Source: an uncultured Ruminococcus sp.
Lineage (GTDB): Bacteria; Bacillota; Clostridia; Oscillospirales; Ruminococcaceae
Direction: 5' to 3'
Length of the DNA: 64,000 nucleotides
NCBI GenBank assembly: GCA_900539095.1
Contig: UQAR01000002.1
Span: forward strand, 8,099-72,098
In this document: in pieces, positions 8,616 to 16,327 of the stretch
Position numbering within the stretch: position 1 is the first letter of the stretch
Layout: the number at the start of each line of letters is the position of its first letter
Notes under the pieces: generated by a model
Database searches by the model: none
The model's input: only the letters and a program-made list of their open reading frames with translations
What the model was told of the DNA's origin: nothing
Position numbers and translations under genes: made by a program

Positions 8616-8658
8616 AAAAAATAAGCCCTTAGACCGCAAAAGTGCGATATAAGAGCTT
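8616..8658 (-). terminator. Intrinsic terminator of the tRNA-Leu transcript
   Basis: Read on the minus strand, arms AAGCTCTTA and TAAGGGCTT pair, with an inner CGC/GCG stem, and are followed by ATTTTTT. It lies immediately 3' of the tRNA. Confidence 0.75.
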
Positions 8659-8662
8659 TTTT

Positions 8663-8749
8663 TGGTGCCGCTAACCGGACTTGAACCGGTACGGGTTTTA
8701 CCCCGAGGGATTTTAAGTCCCTTGTGTCTGCCTATTCCACCACAGCGGC
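8663..8749 (-). tRNA. tRNA-Leu (anticodon UAA)
   Basis: On the minus strand the 87 bases fold as a class II tRNA. The acceptor strand GCCGCTG pairs with TAGCGGC, followed by A and an encoded CCA. The anticodon stem AGGGA/TCCCT holds the loop CTTAAAA, so the anticodon is TAA. There is a long variable arm (CGGGGTAAAACCCG) and a T-arm with GGTTCAAGTCC. It reads UUA leucine codons. It is a single isolated tRNA with its own promoter and terminator. Confidence 0.96.
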
Positions 8750-8760
8750 GTACAATTAAT

Positions 8761-8789
8761 ATTATAACACTTTTTTGGCAAAATGTCAA
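8761..8789 (-). promoter_or_regulatory. Sigma-A promoter of tRNA-Leu
   Basis: On the minus strand TTGACA (8784-8789), a 17-base spacer and TATAAT (8761-8766) form a consensus promoter. The -10 lies about 12 bases before the mature tRNA 5' end. Confidence 0.9.
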
Positions 8790-8825
8790 CATCTTTTTGC
8801 AGCCTGCGGGGAAAGGCGAGATAAT

Positions 8826-10169
8826 TTATTGTATCTCTTTTTGTCTTGACACTGAGAACTTGTAGATAAACACAGATATTATGGCGGTGAGAACTTCTGT
8901 TATCCAAAAAGCGTTCCAAACGCCTGTCGGACCTGTGAGCTTGCATAGGAAAAATGCCAGCGGCAGTATTATCACAAGAAATCTGCACAGGGAGATAAGC
9001 AGTGACGGTATACCCATGCCGAGGCCCTCAAGTGCACCTGAGGAAGTAACGGACAGGGCTGAAATTATAAATCCTATACAAATAAGCCTCAGGGCAGTTT
9101 TTCCGATAGCGATAGTGTCGGGATTGTCTGTGAAAAGTCCAATGAGCTGAGCAGGGAGTGCCGCACAAATTATCGTGCCTGCCGCCATTATTACGCCTGT
9201 CATGTAAAGCACTATGCGGTATATCTTTTTCACACGCTCTTTTTCGCCTGCACCGTAGTTAAAGCTGATAACAGGTCTCATTCCCTGAATAACGCCGTTG
9301 GCAGGCAGATAGAGAAAGGTTTGCAGCTTGTAGTAAATTCCAAGCACCAGTACATAGCTTTGTGAATACGCTGCCAAAATGCCGTTAAGTGCGGATATGA
9401 GCAGCGACGGTAGGGCAAGGTTCAGGGTCGCAGGAATTCCTATGGAATACATTTTGGCGATTATATTGCCGTCAGGACGTTTGTGCTTTGCCGAAAGACT
9501 TACAGGCAGGTCACAGCGGAGGTATGCTATAATGTAGATAGCAAGTGTGAGCACCTGACCGATACCTGTGGCAAGTGCCGCACCTCGTATGCCCATTTTC
9601 GGGAAAAAGCCTATGCCGAAAATAAGCAGTGGGTCAAGGATTATGTTAGCGATACAGCCGCAGAGCATACTGAACATTGATATCCTCATTCTGCCCACAG
9701 ACTGGAATATCTTTTCAAAGGCGATGCCGAGCATTATGGCAGGGGAGAACGAGAATGCAATGTTGCAATACTGCGTGCCAAGGTCGATAACGTTTCTGTC
9801 TTTTGTGAACATACCGAGAAATGCAGGCATTATGAGTATGCAGACTATCATGAGGACAATGCCGTGCACCGCTGAAAGTGCAAGTCCCTGAGTTGCGGCA
9901 ATGTCAGCCTTTTCTTTTCTGCCTGCACCAAGATATATGGCAATGACCGCATTGATGCCGATACCAAAGCCGATAGCAGTGGCACTTATAAAATTCTGCA
10001 CAGGGAACACCAGTGAAAGCGATGTCATTGCGTCCTCGCTTATCTTTGCCACGAAAAAGCTGTCAATGATGTTGTAAAGAGAGTTTACGAGCATAGATAT
10101 CACCATTGGCAGGGACATTGAAAGCAGCAGCGGAAATATTGGTCTTGTTTTCATGAAATCACTGTTCAT
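8826..10169 (-). CDS. MATE family multidrug/sodium antiporter
   Basis: This integral membrane protein of about 447 aa has the twelve-helix, two-bundle MATE layout. The N-terminus (FPLLLSMSLPMVISMLVNSLYNIIDSFFVAKI) is the typical MATE-family opening, and the two halves resemble each other (compare the second half from about residue 230). These proteins export cationic drugs in exchange for H+ or Na+; the substrate here is unknown. The frame is open from a GTG at 10184, but that codon overlaps the AAGGAG site. The ATG at 10169 gives a spacing of 14 bases, long but more workable, so the start is uncertain by five codons. Expression seems controlled by the palindromic promoter and leader terminator described separately. 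Confidence 0.93.
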   Translation of the reverse strand: MNSDFMKTRPIFPLLLSMSLPMVISMLVNSLYNIIDSFFVAKISEDAMTSLSLVFPVQNFISATAIGFGIGINAVIAIYLGAGRKEKADIAATQGLALSAVHGIVLMIVCILIMPAFLGMFTKDRNVIDLGTQYCNIAFSFSPAIMLGIAFEKIFQSVGRMRISMFSMLCGCIANIILDPLLIFGIGFFPKMGIRGAALATGIGQVLTLAIYIIAYLRCDLPVSLSAKHKRPDGNIIAKMYSIGIPATLNLALPSLLISALNGILAAYSQSYVLVLGIYYKLQTFLYLPANGVIQGMRPVISFNYGAGEKERVKKIYRIVLYMTGVIMAAGTIICAALPAQLIGLFTDNPDTIAIGKTALRLICIGFIISALSVTSSGALEGLGMGIPSLLISLCRFLVIILPLAFFLCKLTGPTGVWNAFWITEVLTAIISVFIYKFSVSRQKEIQ

Positions 10170-10192
10170 AAGTTTTGTTTTCACTCCTTAAT

Positions 10193-10246
10193 TTATGGAC
10201 ATAAAAAAGCCGCACAGCTTGTTTGCTGTGTGGCGAAAAGTGACAT
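10193..10246 (-). CDS. Possible 17-codon leader peptide of the MATE gene
   Basis: An ATG-to-TAA frame on the minus strand encodes MSLFATQQTSCAAFLCP and runs straight through the leader terminator hairpin. A translated leader overlapping a terminator is the arrangement used for ribosome-mediated attenuation of antibiotic-resistance genes. No good ribosome-binding site precedes the ATG, so translation is unproven and this may be a chance frame. Confidence 0.3.
   Translation of the reverse strand: MSLFATQQTSCAAFLCP
10203..10234 (-). terminator. Intrinsic terminator inside the MATE 5' leader (attenuator candidate)
   Basis: On the minus strand arms GCCACACAGC and GCTGTGCGGC pair over 10 bp (one G-T) around a 6-base loop and are followed by TTTTTT. 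It lies between the MATE promoter and the MATE ribosome site, so it would stop transcription before the gene unless bypassed. On the plus strand there is no T-tract, so it serves the minus strand only. Confidence 0.8.
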
Positions 10247-10283
10247 ATGGTCAGGAAAAATCCACGCAAGTTTTACAGTGTAT

Positions 10284-10312
10284 ATTTTAACACGCCTATA
10301 GGCGTTTGTCAA
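10284..10312 (-). promoter_or_regulatory. MATE promoter with 14-bp palindromic operator in the spacer
   Basis: On the minus strand TTGACA (10307-10312), a 17-base spacer and TAAAAT (10284-10289) form a promoter. The spacer is almost filled by the perfect palindrome ACGCCTATAGGCGT (10292-10305). A repressor bound there would block RNA polymerase, as is common for TetR- or MerR-type local control. No regulator gene is adjacent. Confidence 0.8.
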
Positions 10313-10417
10313 CGAATTTTCTTTAAAGTATATGTTTCAGAATGATTTCCGACTGATTTTGTATGAAAATGTGTACCAGTTAATATTGTGAACAATATTA
10401 TAATTAGTATCTGTCTA

Positions 10418-10446
10418 TTGACAATGGGCTGAGGGTATGTTATAAT
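10418..10446 (+). promoter_or_regulatory. Sigma-A promoter of the GGDEF/HD-GYP gene
   Basis: TTGACA (10418-10423), 17-base spacer and TATAAT (10441-10446) match consensus and precede the ATG by about 70 bases. Between this and the divergent MATE promoter nothing else is recognised. Confidence 0.88.
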
Positions 10447-10518
10447 ATAGAAATTAGAAATGTTGAAAAAAACAAGAAGATCAGGAAATGAAAGACGCAA
10501 GGATAAGGAGAACGTTAT

Positions 10519-12462
10519 ATGGACGTATATAAGCTATGGAGCTGTAGTGACGACGGCGAAAGCAGTTGTATTTCTACTATGGAGCAGATAAGACAGGAAA
10601 TTGACGTTCTCAGAAAGACGTTTGATTTTGTAAGACTGCTTAAAGCAGATGATATCCATGAAAGTCACGGCACAAATGGTGAGATACCATGTCAGTGCTT
10701 TTCTTTTTGGAAAGTGAATGATCCTTGCGAAAACTGCATTTCTATGAAAACTCTTTTTGATAAAAAGCCGAGAACAAAGCTTGAATTTATGGATTCTGAT
10801 ATCTATCAGGTCTTTTCAAGATATGTTGAGGTAGACGGTGAGCCTTATGTTATGGAGCTTATAAAAAGGCTCGATAACGATTCGCTGGTGGGCGTGAACG
10901 ACAGGGAAAAGCTTATGAACAAGCTTATGAAATATCATGCCGCCATGTATACTGACGCTCTCACTGGGGCTAATAACAGAAGATATTTTGAGGATAAGCT
11001 GAAAAAATCTCACATTGTGGCAGGCGTTGCAATGATAGACCTTGATGATTTCAAGCTTTATAACGATACCTGCGGTCATGACGCAGGCGATATGGTGCTT
11101 GTCACGGTGGTGGACGTTATAAGACGCTGTATAAGAAAGTCAGATGTGCTTGTGCGTTACGGCGGTGATGAGTTCCTGCTTGTTATGCCTGATATACAAG
11201 AGGAGGATTTTGCCCATAAGCTCAGGCAGATAAAAAGAAATATCCACGCTGCGACTGTGGCAGGATATTCTAATATACGTTTGTCAGCAAGCGTTGGCGG
11301 AGTTTTCACTGACGGAAAGAGCCTTGAAGAGGCTGTGAGCAAGGCTGACAAGCTTATGTATCAGGCAAAGTCAAAGAAAAACACTGTGGTCACTGAGGAA
11401 AGCGAGCTTGCAGTGGACGAGTCTAATAAGCTGGAAATACTTATCGTTGACGATTCGCAGATAAACAGAGAGATACTTGCGGAAATGCTTGGGGACGAAT
11501 ATAGGATACATGATGCGGCGAGCGGCAAGGAATGTATAAAGCTGCTCGATCAGTATGGTACTGGTATCTCCCTTGTGCTCCTTGATATCGTCATGCCTGA
11601 AATGGACGGTTTTGAGGTGCTAGATTATATGGCTGAGCACCACTGGATAGAGGATATACCTGTTATAATGATATCAAGCGAGGACTCTGTTTCGTCCATA
11701 AGGAAAGCCTATGAGCTTGGTGTGTCTGACTATATAAGCAGACCTTTTGACGCTCATGTTGTGTATCAGCGTGTGTTCAACACCATAAAGCTGTATGCAA
11801 AACAGCGTAGGCTCATTACTCTTGTGAGCGACCAAATGTACGAGCGAGATAAAAACAACCGCATGATGGTGAGCATACTCAGTCAGATAGTTGAATTCAG
11901 AAACGGCGAGAGCGGCAGCCATGTGGTGAATATAAAGAGGATAACCGAACTGCTCCTTGACAGACTGCCTATGAGAACGAACAAGTATACTTTGAGCAGT
12001 ACAGAACAGCTGCTCATACCAATGGCTGCGGCACTGCACGATATAGGCAAGATAGGTATAGATGACAAGATACTAAACAAGCCGGGCAGGCTGACGAAAG
12101 AAGAGTTTGAGATAATGAAAACTCACTCTGCTATCGGAGCGAATATGCTTGAAAGCCTTGAGCAGTTCCATGACGAGCCGCTTATAAAGATAGCACACGA
12201 TATATGTAGGTGGCACCATGAGCGTTATGACGGCAGGGGATATCCTGACGGACTTAAAGGCGACGAGATACCTATTTCGGCACAGATAGTGTCTATTGCT
12301 GACGTCTATGACGCATTGGTCAGCGAACGAGTATATAAAAAGGCATACACCCATGAGAAAGCTATGGATATGATACTTAACGGGGAGTGCGGCACATTCA
12401 ACCCTGTTCTGCTTGAATGTTTGAAAGATATCCAAGACGAGCTTGTTAAGGGTGTGCAGTAA
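10519..12462 (+). CDS. Composite cyclic-di-GMP protein: Cys-rich sensor, GGDEF, REC, HD-GYP
   Basis: The 647-aa protein joins opposite activities. Residues 1-140 are a PAS-like input region with a Cys cluster (Cys58, Cys60, Cys70, Cys73). Residues 145-292 are a diguanylate cyclase with an intact GGDEF at 215-219 and the inhibitory RxxD site at 206-209. Residues 306-425 are a response-regulator receiver with Asp311/Asp312, phosphoacceptor Asp356 and a Lys-to-Arg change (SRPF, about 407-410). Residues 445-640 are an HD-GYP phosphodiesterase with HDIGKIG at 507-513 and HHERYDGRGYP at 566-576. No transmembrane helix is seen, so it is cytoplasmic. AAGGAG precedes the ATG. It is monocistronic between its promoter and a strong terminator, with no partner histidine kinase nearby. 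Confidence 0.92.
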   Translation: MDVYKLWSCSDDGESSCISTMEQIRQEIDVLRKTFDFVRLLKADDIHESHGTNGEIPCQCFSFWKVNDPCENCISMKTLFDKKPRTKLEFMDSDIYQVFSRYVEVDGEPYVMELIKRLDNDSLVGVNDREKLMNKLMKYHAAMYTDALTGANNRRYFEDKLKKSHIVAGVAMIDLDDFKLYNDTCGHDAGDMVLVTVVDVIRRCIRKSDVLVRYGGDEFLLVMPDIQEEDFAHKLRQIKRNIHAATVAGYSNIRLSASVGGVFTDGKSLEEAVSKADKLMYQAKSKKNTVVTEESELAVDESNKLEILIVDDSQINREILAEMLGDEYRIHDAASGKECIKLLDQYGTGISLVLLDIVMPEMDGFEVLDYMAEHHWIEDIPVIMISSEDSVSSIRKAYELGVSDYISRPFDAHVVYQRVFNTIKLYAKQRRLITLVSDQMYERDKNNRMMVSILSQIVEFRNGESGSHVVNIKRITELLLDRLPMRTNKYTLSSTEQLLIPMAAALHDIGKIGIDDKILNKPGRLTKEEFEIMKTHSAIGANMLESLEQFHDEPLIKIAHDICRWHHERYDGRGYPDGLKGDEIPISAQIVSIADVYDALVSERVYKKAYTHEKAMDMILNGECGTFNPVLLECLKDIQDELVKGVQ

Positions 12463-12510
12463 GAACAGTAATATTTTGCAAGGAGTATTTTATTTTCCCG
12501 AAAATATAGA

Positions 12511-12543
12511 AAAATACCCGTATCCTGCGATACGGGTATTTTT
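12511..12543. terminator. Bidirectional terminator between convergent genes
   Basis: A 14-bp perfect stem (AAAATACCCGTATC against GATACGGGTATTTT) with loop CTGC has A/T tracts on both sides, ending the GGDEF gene and the leftward lipase-like gene. Confidence 0.9.
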
Positions 12544-12544
12544 A

Positions 12545-13873
12545 TCAGAAACCTTGTTCTTTTAGTTCTTTTACCAGATTAACGTAAAAATCTCTTACGT
12601 CAAAATCCTTGATGTTTTCCCTGAAAAGATCGATAACATCACCGTGGGAAATTCCACGCTTGCCTTGGTGTTCTATCATGCGGCTGTTCTCGCCGTATAA
12701 GCCGGATTCTACCGTTACAAGTCCGTCATTGCCTTTGCCGTAAGGCTTGTTAAGGAGATATCCGAAGTTGAGCGGAAATCCTGCGGAGCGTATGCTGTTC
12801 ATTTTGCTCATAACGGAGCGGTATGAAACAAGGGGACTGTCAGGGGTCACTGCGTTCATTTCGGAGCAGTTTTTATAGGTGAGGTCGTAAACGCCGTTTA
12901 TAAAGCTAGGGCTTTTGTCACCAAGGGCGGTGAAAAGCTTGTTGTATTTGTTGTCAACAAATCTCTTTATGCCGTCAGGTATCTTCTCAAGGAGCATATC
13001 AACAAATTTACAGCCGTAGTGAGGTGTGTTTATGGTAGTGAGGGTCGCAACATATTTGTCCATGCCAAGGTGTGCGATAGCGTATCTCGAATCAAGTCCG
13101 CCCTTTGAATGTGCGATTATGTTCACCTTTTCAGCACCCGTTTCTGCAAGCACTTCCTTTATCCTGTCTGCAAGCTCTTCGGCACTTAATGAAACTTTGT
13201 TGGCAGACTGCTGCTTGCCGTAGAAAATCTCAGCACCGTTTCGTATAAGCTCGTTAGGTATCCTGCCCCAGTAGTTTACTATCTGCCAGTCACGGAAGAA
13301 TATGCCGTGAACCATGAGTATAGGATATTTTGTTTTGCATATCTCATTTTCCTTGCGTGCCTCGTTAAGGTCGAGTTTAGCTTGCTCAAAGAAGTATTCG
13401 CTCCGTGCCGCCTTGTAGAATTTTCTGAACACAAGGCAGTTCACAAGCGGTATGTACCATGTGAAGAGCAGCAGAACATACCATAGCACTTTCACCTGAC
13501 GTGCCGACGCTGCGATCCTTACTATGCCGCTCAGACACACAAGTGTGGTCACGCCGTAAGCACAAAGCCCATTTGCAAGCAGCCGCCAGCCGTTAAGGTC
13601 GGTAAAGCATAGTGCGATGATGACAAAAAGCTGTATCACGCTTTGCATAACGCCGCAGCCCAGAACAAACGCACCTGAATCCAGCCGCCGCATTTTTCTC
13701 TGAGCCTGTTTGTTTCCGTGTGACTTTGCGATAAAGACTAATGTGTATAACGCAAGCAGCAGGATAATAAGCGTTTTTTGCCATGTTCGGATGCTGCACA
13801 TCTTCCACAGTGCGGGTGCGTTTGCAAGCATGAGCACAGGAAGTGACAGCATTATCCCCTTTATTTTTTTCAT
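12545..13873 (-). CDS. Membrane-anchored lipase-like alpha/beta hydrolase
   Basis: The 442-aa protein begins with about 150 residues containing roughly four transmembrane helices (near 5-25, 33-50, 68-92 and 128-150). An alpha/beta hydrolase domain follows. Its motifs are ILMVHGIFFRDW (185-196, oxyanion region), AHSKGG (254-259) with probable nucleophile Ser256, and a Gly-Asn-Asp-Gly-Leu-Val segment and SHGDV near the C-terminus that could supply the Asp and His. The fold resembles triacylglycerol lipases such as LipA/EstA. Whether the catalytic domain faces in or out was not determined, and substrate is unknown. A GGGG-rich ribosome site lies before the ATG at 13873. Confidence 0.82.
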   Translation of the reverse strand: MKKIKGIMLSLPVLMLANAPALWKMCSIRTWQKTLIILLLALYTLVFIAKSHGNKQAQRKMRRLDSGAFVLGCGVMQSVIQLFVIIALCFTDLNGWRLLANGLCAYGVTTLVCLSGIVRIAASARQVKVLWYVLLLFTWYIPLVNCLVFRKFYKAARSEYFFEQAKLDLNEARKENEICKTKYPILMVHGIFFRDWQIVNYWGRIPNELIRNGAEIFYGKQQSANKVSLSAEELADRIKEVLAETGAEKVNIIAHSKGGLDSRYAIAHLGMDKYVATLTTINTPHYGCKFVDMLLEKIPDGIKRFVDNKYNKLFTALGDKSPSFINGVYDLTYKNCSEMNAVTPDSPLVSYRSVMSKMNSIRSAGFPLNFGYLLNKPYGKGNDGLVTVESGLYGENSRMIEHQGKRGISHGDVIDLFRENIKDFDVRDFYVNLVKELKEQGF

Positions 13874-13884
13874 ATTGTTACCCC

Positions 13885-14865
13885 TTAAAGATTATTTTTC
13901 AGCTTGACGTGTCGGATATCGCTGCCCATGAACATTATAGGAGAGAAACAGCCTGTCAGTCTTGAAACTATACGTTCGTTGTATTTTGAGTTAAGCTCGT
14001 TTTTGGTAAGATTTGTGGAGATTATAGTCGGCTTGTTAAGGTTTATTCTCTCGTTTATTATCTCATAGAGCACGGCGTCAGTAAAGCTGGTCTGAAACTC
14101 TGAACCAAGATCGTCAAGTATAACAAGGTCAGCGTTTTCTATAATGTCAAGGGTCTGACCTTCAGCCCTGCCGAAATGCTCGTCCTCTATCTGTCTTAAC
14201 AGCTTGAGAAGTGAGCCGAACACAACGCTGTAGCCTTTTTTAGTAAGCTCATTTGCGATGCAGGCGGAGAGAAAGGTTTTGCCCAGTCCAGTTCTGCCAA
14301 AGAAAAACAGGGAAGGGGAGCTTGTGTGAAACTTGTCGGCATATTCACGGCAGTTGGAATAGACCGTTCTCATTCTGTCCCTTGGGGACATTCCGCTGCT
14401 GTCGCTGTCAGGGTAAAAATCTATTCGGAACTCGGAAAAATCGTGCAGTTTTATGCTGCAATTCTCGTTTAGCTCCTCGATAGTATACTTTTTCAGCAGC
14501 TCGGTGAAACACTGGCATTTTATACCGTCACGATAGCCGTAATCGCAGCATTTCGGGCAGTTGTAATGGTAATCAAGATAGTCCTCAGGATATCCGCCTG
14601 CTTTGAGCAGGTCTTTTATCGCCCTCTGGGTGTTGAGATTGTTCATTCTTATCTTGTTTATAAGGTCTTTTCCGTGACCTTTTTGTCCGACTATATTTTT
14701 CAGCAGGTCGCAGTTATTTTCTGTGAGCGTCCTTGAAAGGGCAGCTATCTCAGGGAGCTTTTGTGCTATCTCCTGAGCGTGAGCCTCATGCTCGTTTGCC
14801 ACAGCCTCACGCCGTCTTTTAAGTTCATTTTCAGCCTTGTCATAGGCGGTAAGTGAATATTTCAT
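13885..14865 (-). CDS. dnaI: DnaC/DnaI-like helicase loader ATPase
   Basis: The 326-aa AAA+ ATPase probably loads the replicative helicase DnaB (DnaC in Bacillus naming). The N-terminal helical region ends in a zinc-type cluster CPKCCDYGYRDGIKCQC (about 107-123). The ATPase domain shows Walker A GRTGLGKTF (about 193-201), Walker B LVILDDLGSE and a sensor segment PTIISTNL. The gene follows dnaD by 13 bases on the same strand, and the pair is the usual clostridial helicase-loading unit. An IstB transposition protein is the alternative for this ATPase family, but no transposase is near and the Cys cluster favours DnaI. Confidence 0.87.
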   Translation of the reverse strand: MKYSLTAYDKAENELKRRREAVANEHEAHAQEIAQKLPEIAALSRTLTENNCDLLKNIVGQKGHGKDLINKIRMNNLNTQRAIKDLLKAGGYPEDYLDYHYNCPKCCDYGYRDGIKCQCFTELLKKYTIEELNENCSIKLHDFSEFRIDFYPDSDSSGMSPRDRMRTVYSNCREYADKFHTSSPSLFFFGRTGLGKTFLSACIANELTKKGYSVVFGSLLKLLRQIEDEHFGRAEGQTLDIIENADLVILDDLGSEFQTSFTDAVLYEIINERINLNKPTIISTNLTKNELNSKYNERIVSRLTGCFSPIMFMGSDIRHVKLKNNL

Positions 14866-14878
14866 TTTTTACTCCTTA

Positions 14879-15910
14879 TCAAAGCTTGCCTGTTTTGCTC
14901 AGGTCAAAATTCATGGCAAAGTTCTCGAAATCGTCAAGGTCATAGGACGTCTGCTTTTCATCACCCTTGTCGGTATTCTGAGGCTTTTTGGTATTGGTGC
15001 GGTGTTTTTCGTCCTCATGTGTGACCTGTTCAGGGGTCGTTATGCTCTTGCCCGACCAATTTGAAAGTATGGCGTCGATATATTTATAGCTTAGCTTATT
15101 GGTATTGTTCACGCACTTGTTGTAAGCTATCTCCAGCATTTCGGCGGTAAAGCCCATAGTACGCCACTTTTCTATCATTTCAAGCTGCATCTTTGAAGGC
15201 TTTGCAGTCTGACCGAATATTTTAAGTATCCTGTTTTCGTATTTCTTTATGTCCGACAGCCTTATTATCTCTTGCTCTATCTGCGGATAGGTGCAGATAT
15301 CCTGCTCATACCAACTCCGCATTACTGTCACAAGGTAAGCCACACTGCGTTTGTCCAGTGATACGCAGTATTCCGCCGCAAGGAGTATAGACGCAGCGTC
15401 AAAGCGGTAATACTCATAAAGTGCAAGAAGTTCGCCTTGCTCAGTGCCGTTGATAGTACGCTGCAAAACAGTTTGTATCCCGTCAAAAAGGTGGGCAAGG
15501 TTAGGGTCTTTCTGCTGTTTTTCCAGTATCTCAGAGTTCTTGTAGCTTATGTGCAGCTTGTTTGACACGCTCTGACGTTTTGCAGCCACAGCCTCGACCT
15601 TTGAAACAGGTTCAGCCACTGCCGCAGGTGCGGAAACTTTTTGTGCCTTAACAGGCTGTTTTCCGTCGCCACGCTTTGCGGTGATAACGCCAAGGGACAC
15701 CCAGTGAGTAATGGCGTCGATAACGGTGTTTTCAGAAAGTCCCGACTTTTCCGCAAGCTTTGCTGTATCACATTCACGCTCAGGTGAGCAGAGTATGCAA
15801 AGCAGGACTTTCACAAAATCCCCGTCGCTTAATTTTATGTAATTTTCAACCACTTTAGACGGCACACAAAAGCTGCTGCCCCAGCGGTCGCAGTCAAAAA
15901 TATATTTCAT
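14879..15910 (-). CDS. dnaD: DnaD-domain replication initiation protein
   Basis: The 343-aa protein has a winged-helix N-terminal domain (about 15-85, with repeated LSENTVIDAITHWVSLGVI-type helices). A Lys/Ala-rich linker follows, then one or two copies of the DnaD/DnaB_2 domain (about 125-210 and 215-285). In the second, WRTMGFTAEMLEIAYNKCV...YIDAILSNW matches the conserved YxxxILxxW signature. DnaD proteins remodel origin DNA before helicase loading. An acidic tail closes the protein. The ATG at 15910 follows a GAGG site and a good promoter. Confidence 0.88.
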   Translation of the reverse strand: MKYIFDCDRWGSSFCVPSKVVENYIKLSDGDFVKVLLCILCSPERECDTAKLAEKSGLSENTVIDAITHWVSLGVITAKRGDGKQPVKAQKVSAPAAVAEPVSKVEAVAAKRQSVSNKLHISYKNSEILEKQQKDPNLAHLFDGIQTVLQRTINGTEQGELLALYEYYRFDAASILLAAEYCVSLDKRSVAYLVTVMRSWYEQDICTYPQIEQEIIRLSDIKKYENRILKIFGQTAKPSKMQLEMIEKWRTMGFTAEMLEIAYNKCVNNTNKLSYKYIDAILSNWSGKSITTPEQVTHEDEKHRTNTKKPQNTDKGDEKQTSYDLDDFENFAMNFDLSKTGKL

Positions 15911-15954
15911 GATGTTTCCTCGTTCGCTAGTTAAATAAAAATCATCCCAAAATA

Positions 15955-15983
15955 ATTATATCACAAAAACCGATACATTGCAA
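15955..15983 (-). promoter_or_regulatory. Promoter of dnaD-dnaI
   Basis: On the minus strand TTGCAA (15978-15983), 17-base spacer and TATAAT (15955-15960) precede the dnaD ATG by about 45 bases. Confidence 0.78.
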
Positions 15984-16017
15984 CAAAAAAACTCTCACTT
16001 TTCATGTATAGTGCTCC

Positions 16018-16073
16018 AGTCGAAAATGGGCGAAAAAAGTGTAGAAAATATGCGAAAAATGCACTTTTCGACA
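16018..16073. promoter_or_regulatory. Phased A-tracts flanked by Spo0A-box-like sequences
   Basis: Between the divergent dnaD and agrD promoters, GAAAA tracts start at 16022, 16032, 16044 and 16054, close to helical phase, which predicts bent DNA. They lie between AGTCGAA (16018-16024, one mismatch to the 0A-box core TGTCGAA) and TTCGACA (16067-16073, a perfect 0A core on the minus strand). Role is inferred only from motif similarity. Confidence 0.4.
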
Positions 16074-16122
16074 GACTGACGTGCAAGTTGTTACATGAAA
16101 TCGGTTAATTATTACATATCTC

Positions 16123-16150
16123 TTCACAAACGATTTTTTTGTGATATAAT
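16123..16150 (+). promoter_or_regulatory. Promoter of the agrDB operon
   Basis: TTCACA (16123-16128), a 16-base spacer and TATAAT (16145-16150) precede the agrD ATG by about 33 bases. The spacer end and -10 resemble those of the divergent dnaD promoter (TTTTTGTGATATAAT in both). Confidence 0.75.
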
Positions 16151-16183
16151 AGAATCAGAAAATGAAAAAAGGAGGGGAAAGCC

Positions 16184-16327
16184 ATGACAAGCTTGGTAAA
16201 AAGATATAGTGCAACGATAGCAGCTTTGGCTCTTGGCCTTACTACAATGGTTGCAAATTCAGCTTGTTGTTTCTGCATTCACCAGCCGAAAATGCCTGAA
16301 ACTGCGAAAAAACTTCGCAAGTTCTGA
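16184..16327 (+). CDS. agrD: AgrD-like cyclic lactone autoinducer precursor, 47 aa
   Basis: A 47-codon gene starts at an ATG behind AAAGGAGGGG. It has the three AgrD parts. The N-terminal amphipathic, membrane-associated helix is residues 1-25. The signal core is around residues 26-33. The charged C-terminal recognition tail starts at Gln34 and includes QPKMPETAKKLRKF. The segment SACCFCIHQPKMP aligns with clostridial precursors of the SACxxxxHQPxxP type, which predicts a five-residue thiolactone core Cys28-Cys29-Phe30-Cys31-Ile32. Two extra cysteines inside the ring are unusual. The TGA stop overlaps the agrB ATG by one base (order D-B, reversed from Staphylococcus). Confidence 0.88.
   Translation: MTSLVKRYSATIAALALGLTTMVANSACCFCIHQPKMPETAKKLRKF

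Noticed and set aside
8424..8792. 122-codon minus-strand frame
   Set aside because: It reads through the tRNA-Leu gene and its promoter, so it is not a protein gene.
10209..10234. Terminator for plus-strand transcription toward the GGDEF gene
   Set aside because: No T-run on the plus strand after the hairpin; T-run exists only on the minus strand.
13885..14865. IstB-type transposition ATPase
   Set aside because: No transposase or inverted repeats nearby; Cys cluster and dnaD neighbour fit DnaI.
16021..16060. Repeated CGAAAA units as a CRISPR or iteron origin
   Set aside because: Units are too short and no DnaA boxes (TTATNCACA) are present; A-tract phasing explains them better.
16081..16120. 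GTT-containing repeats before agrD as LytTR/AgrA sites
   Set aside because: Spacing does not fit the 21-22 base period of LytTR direct repeats.
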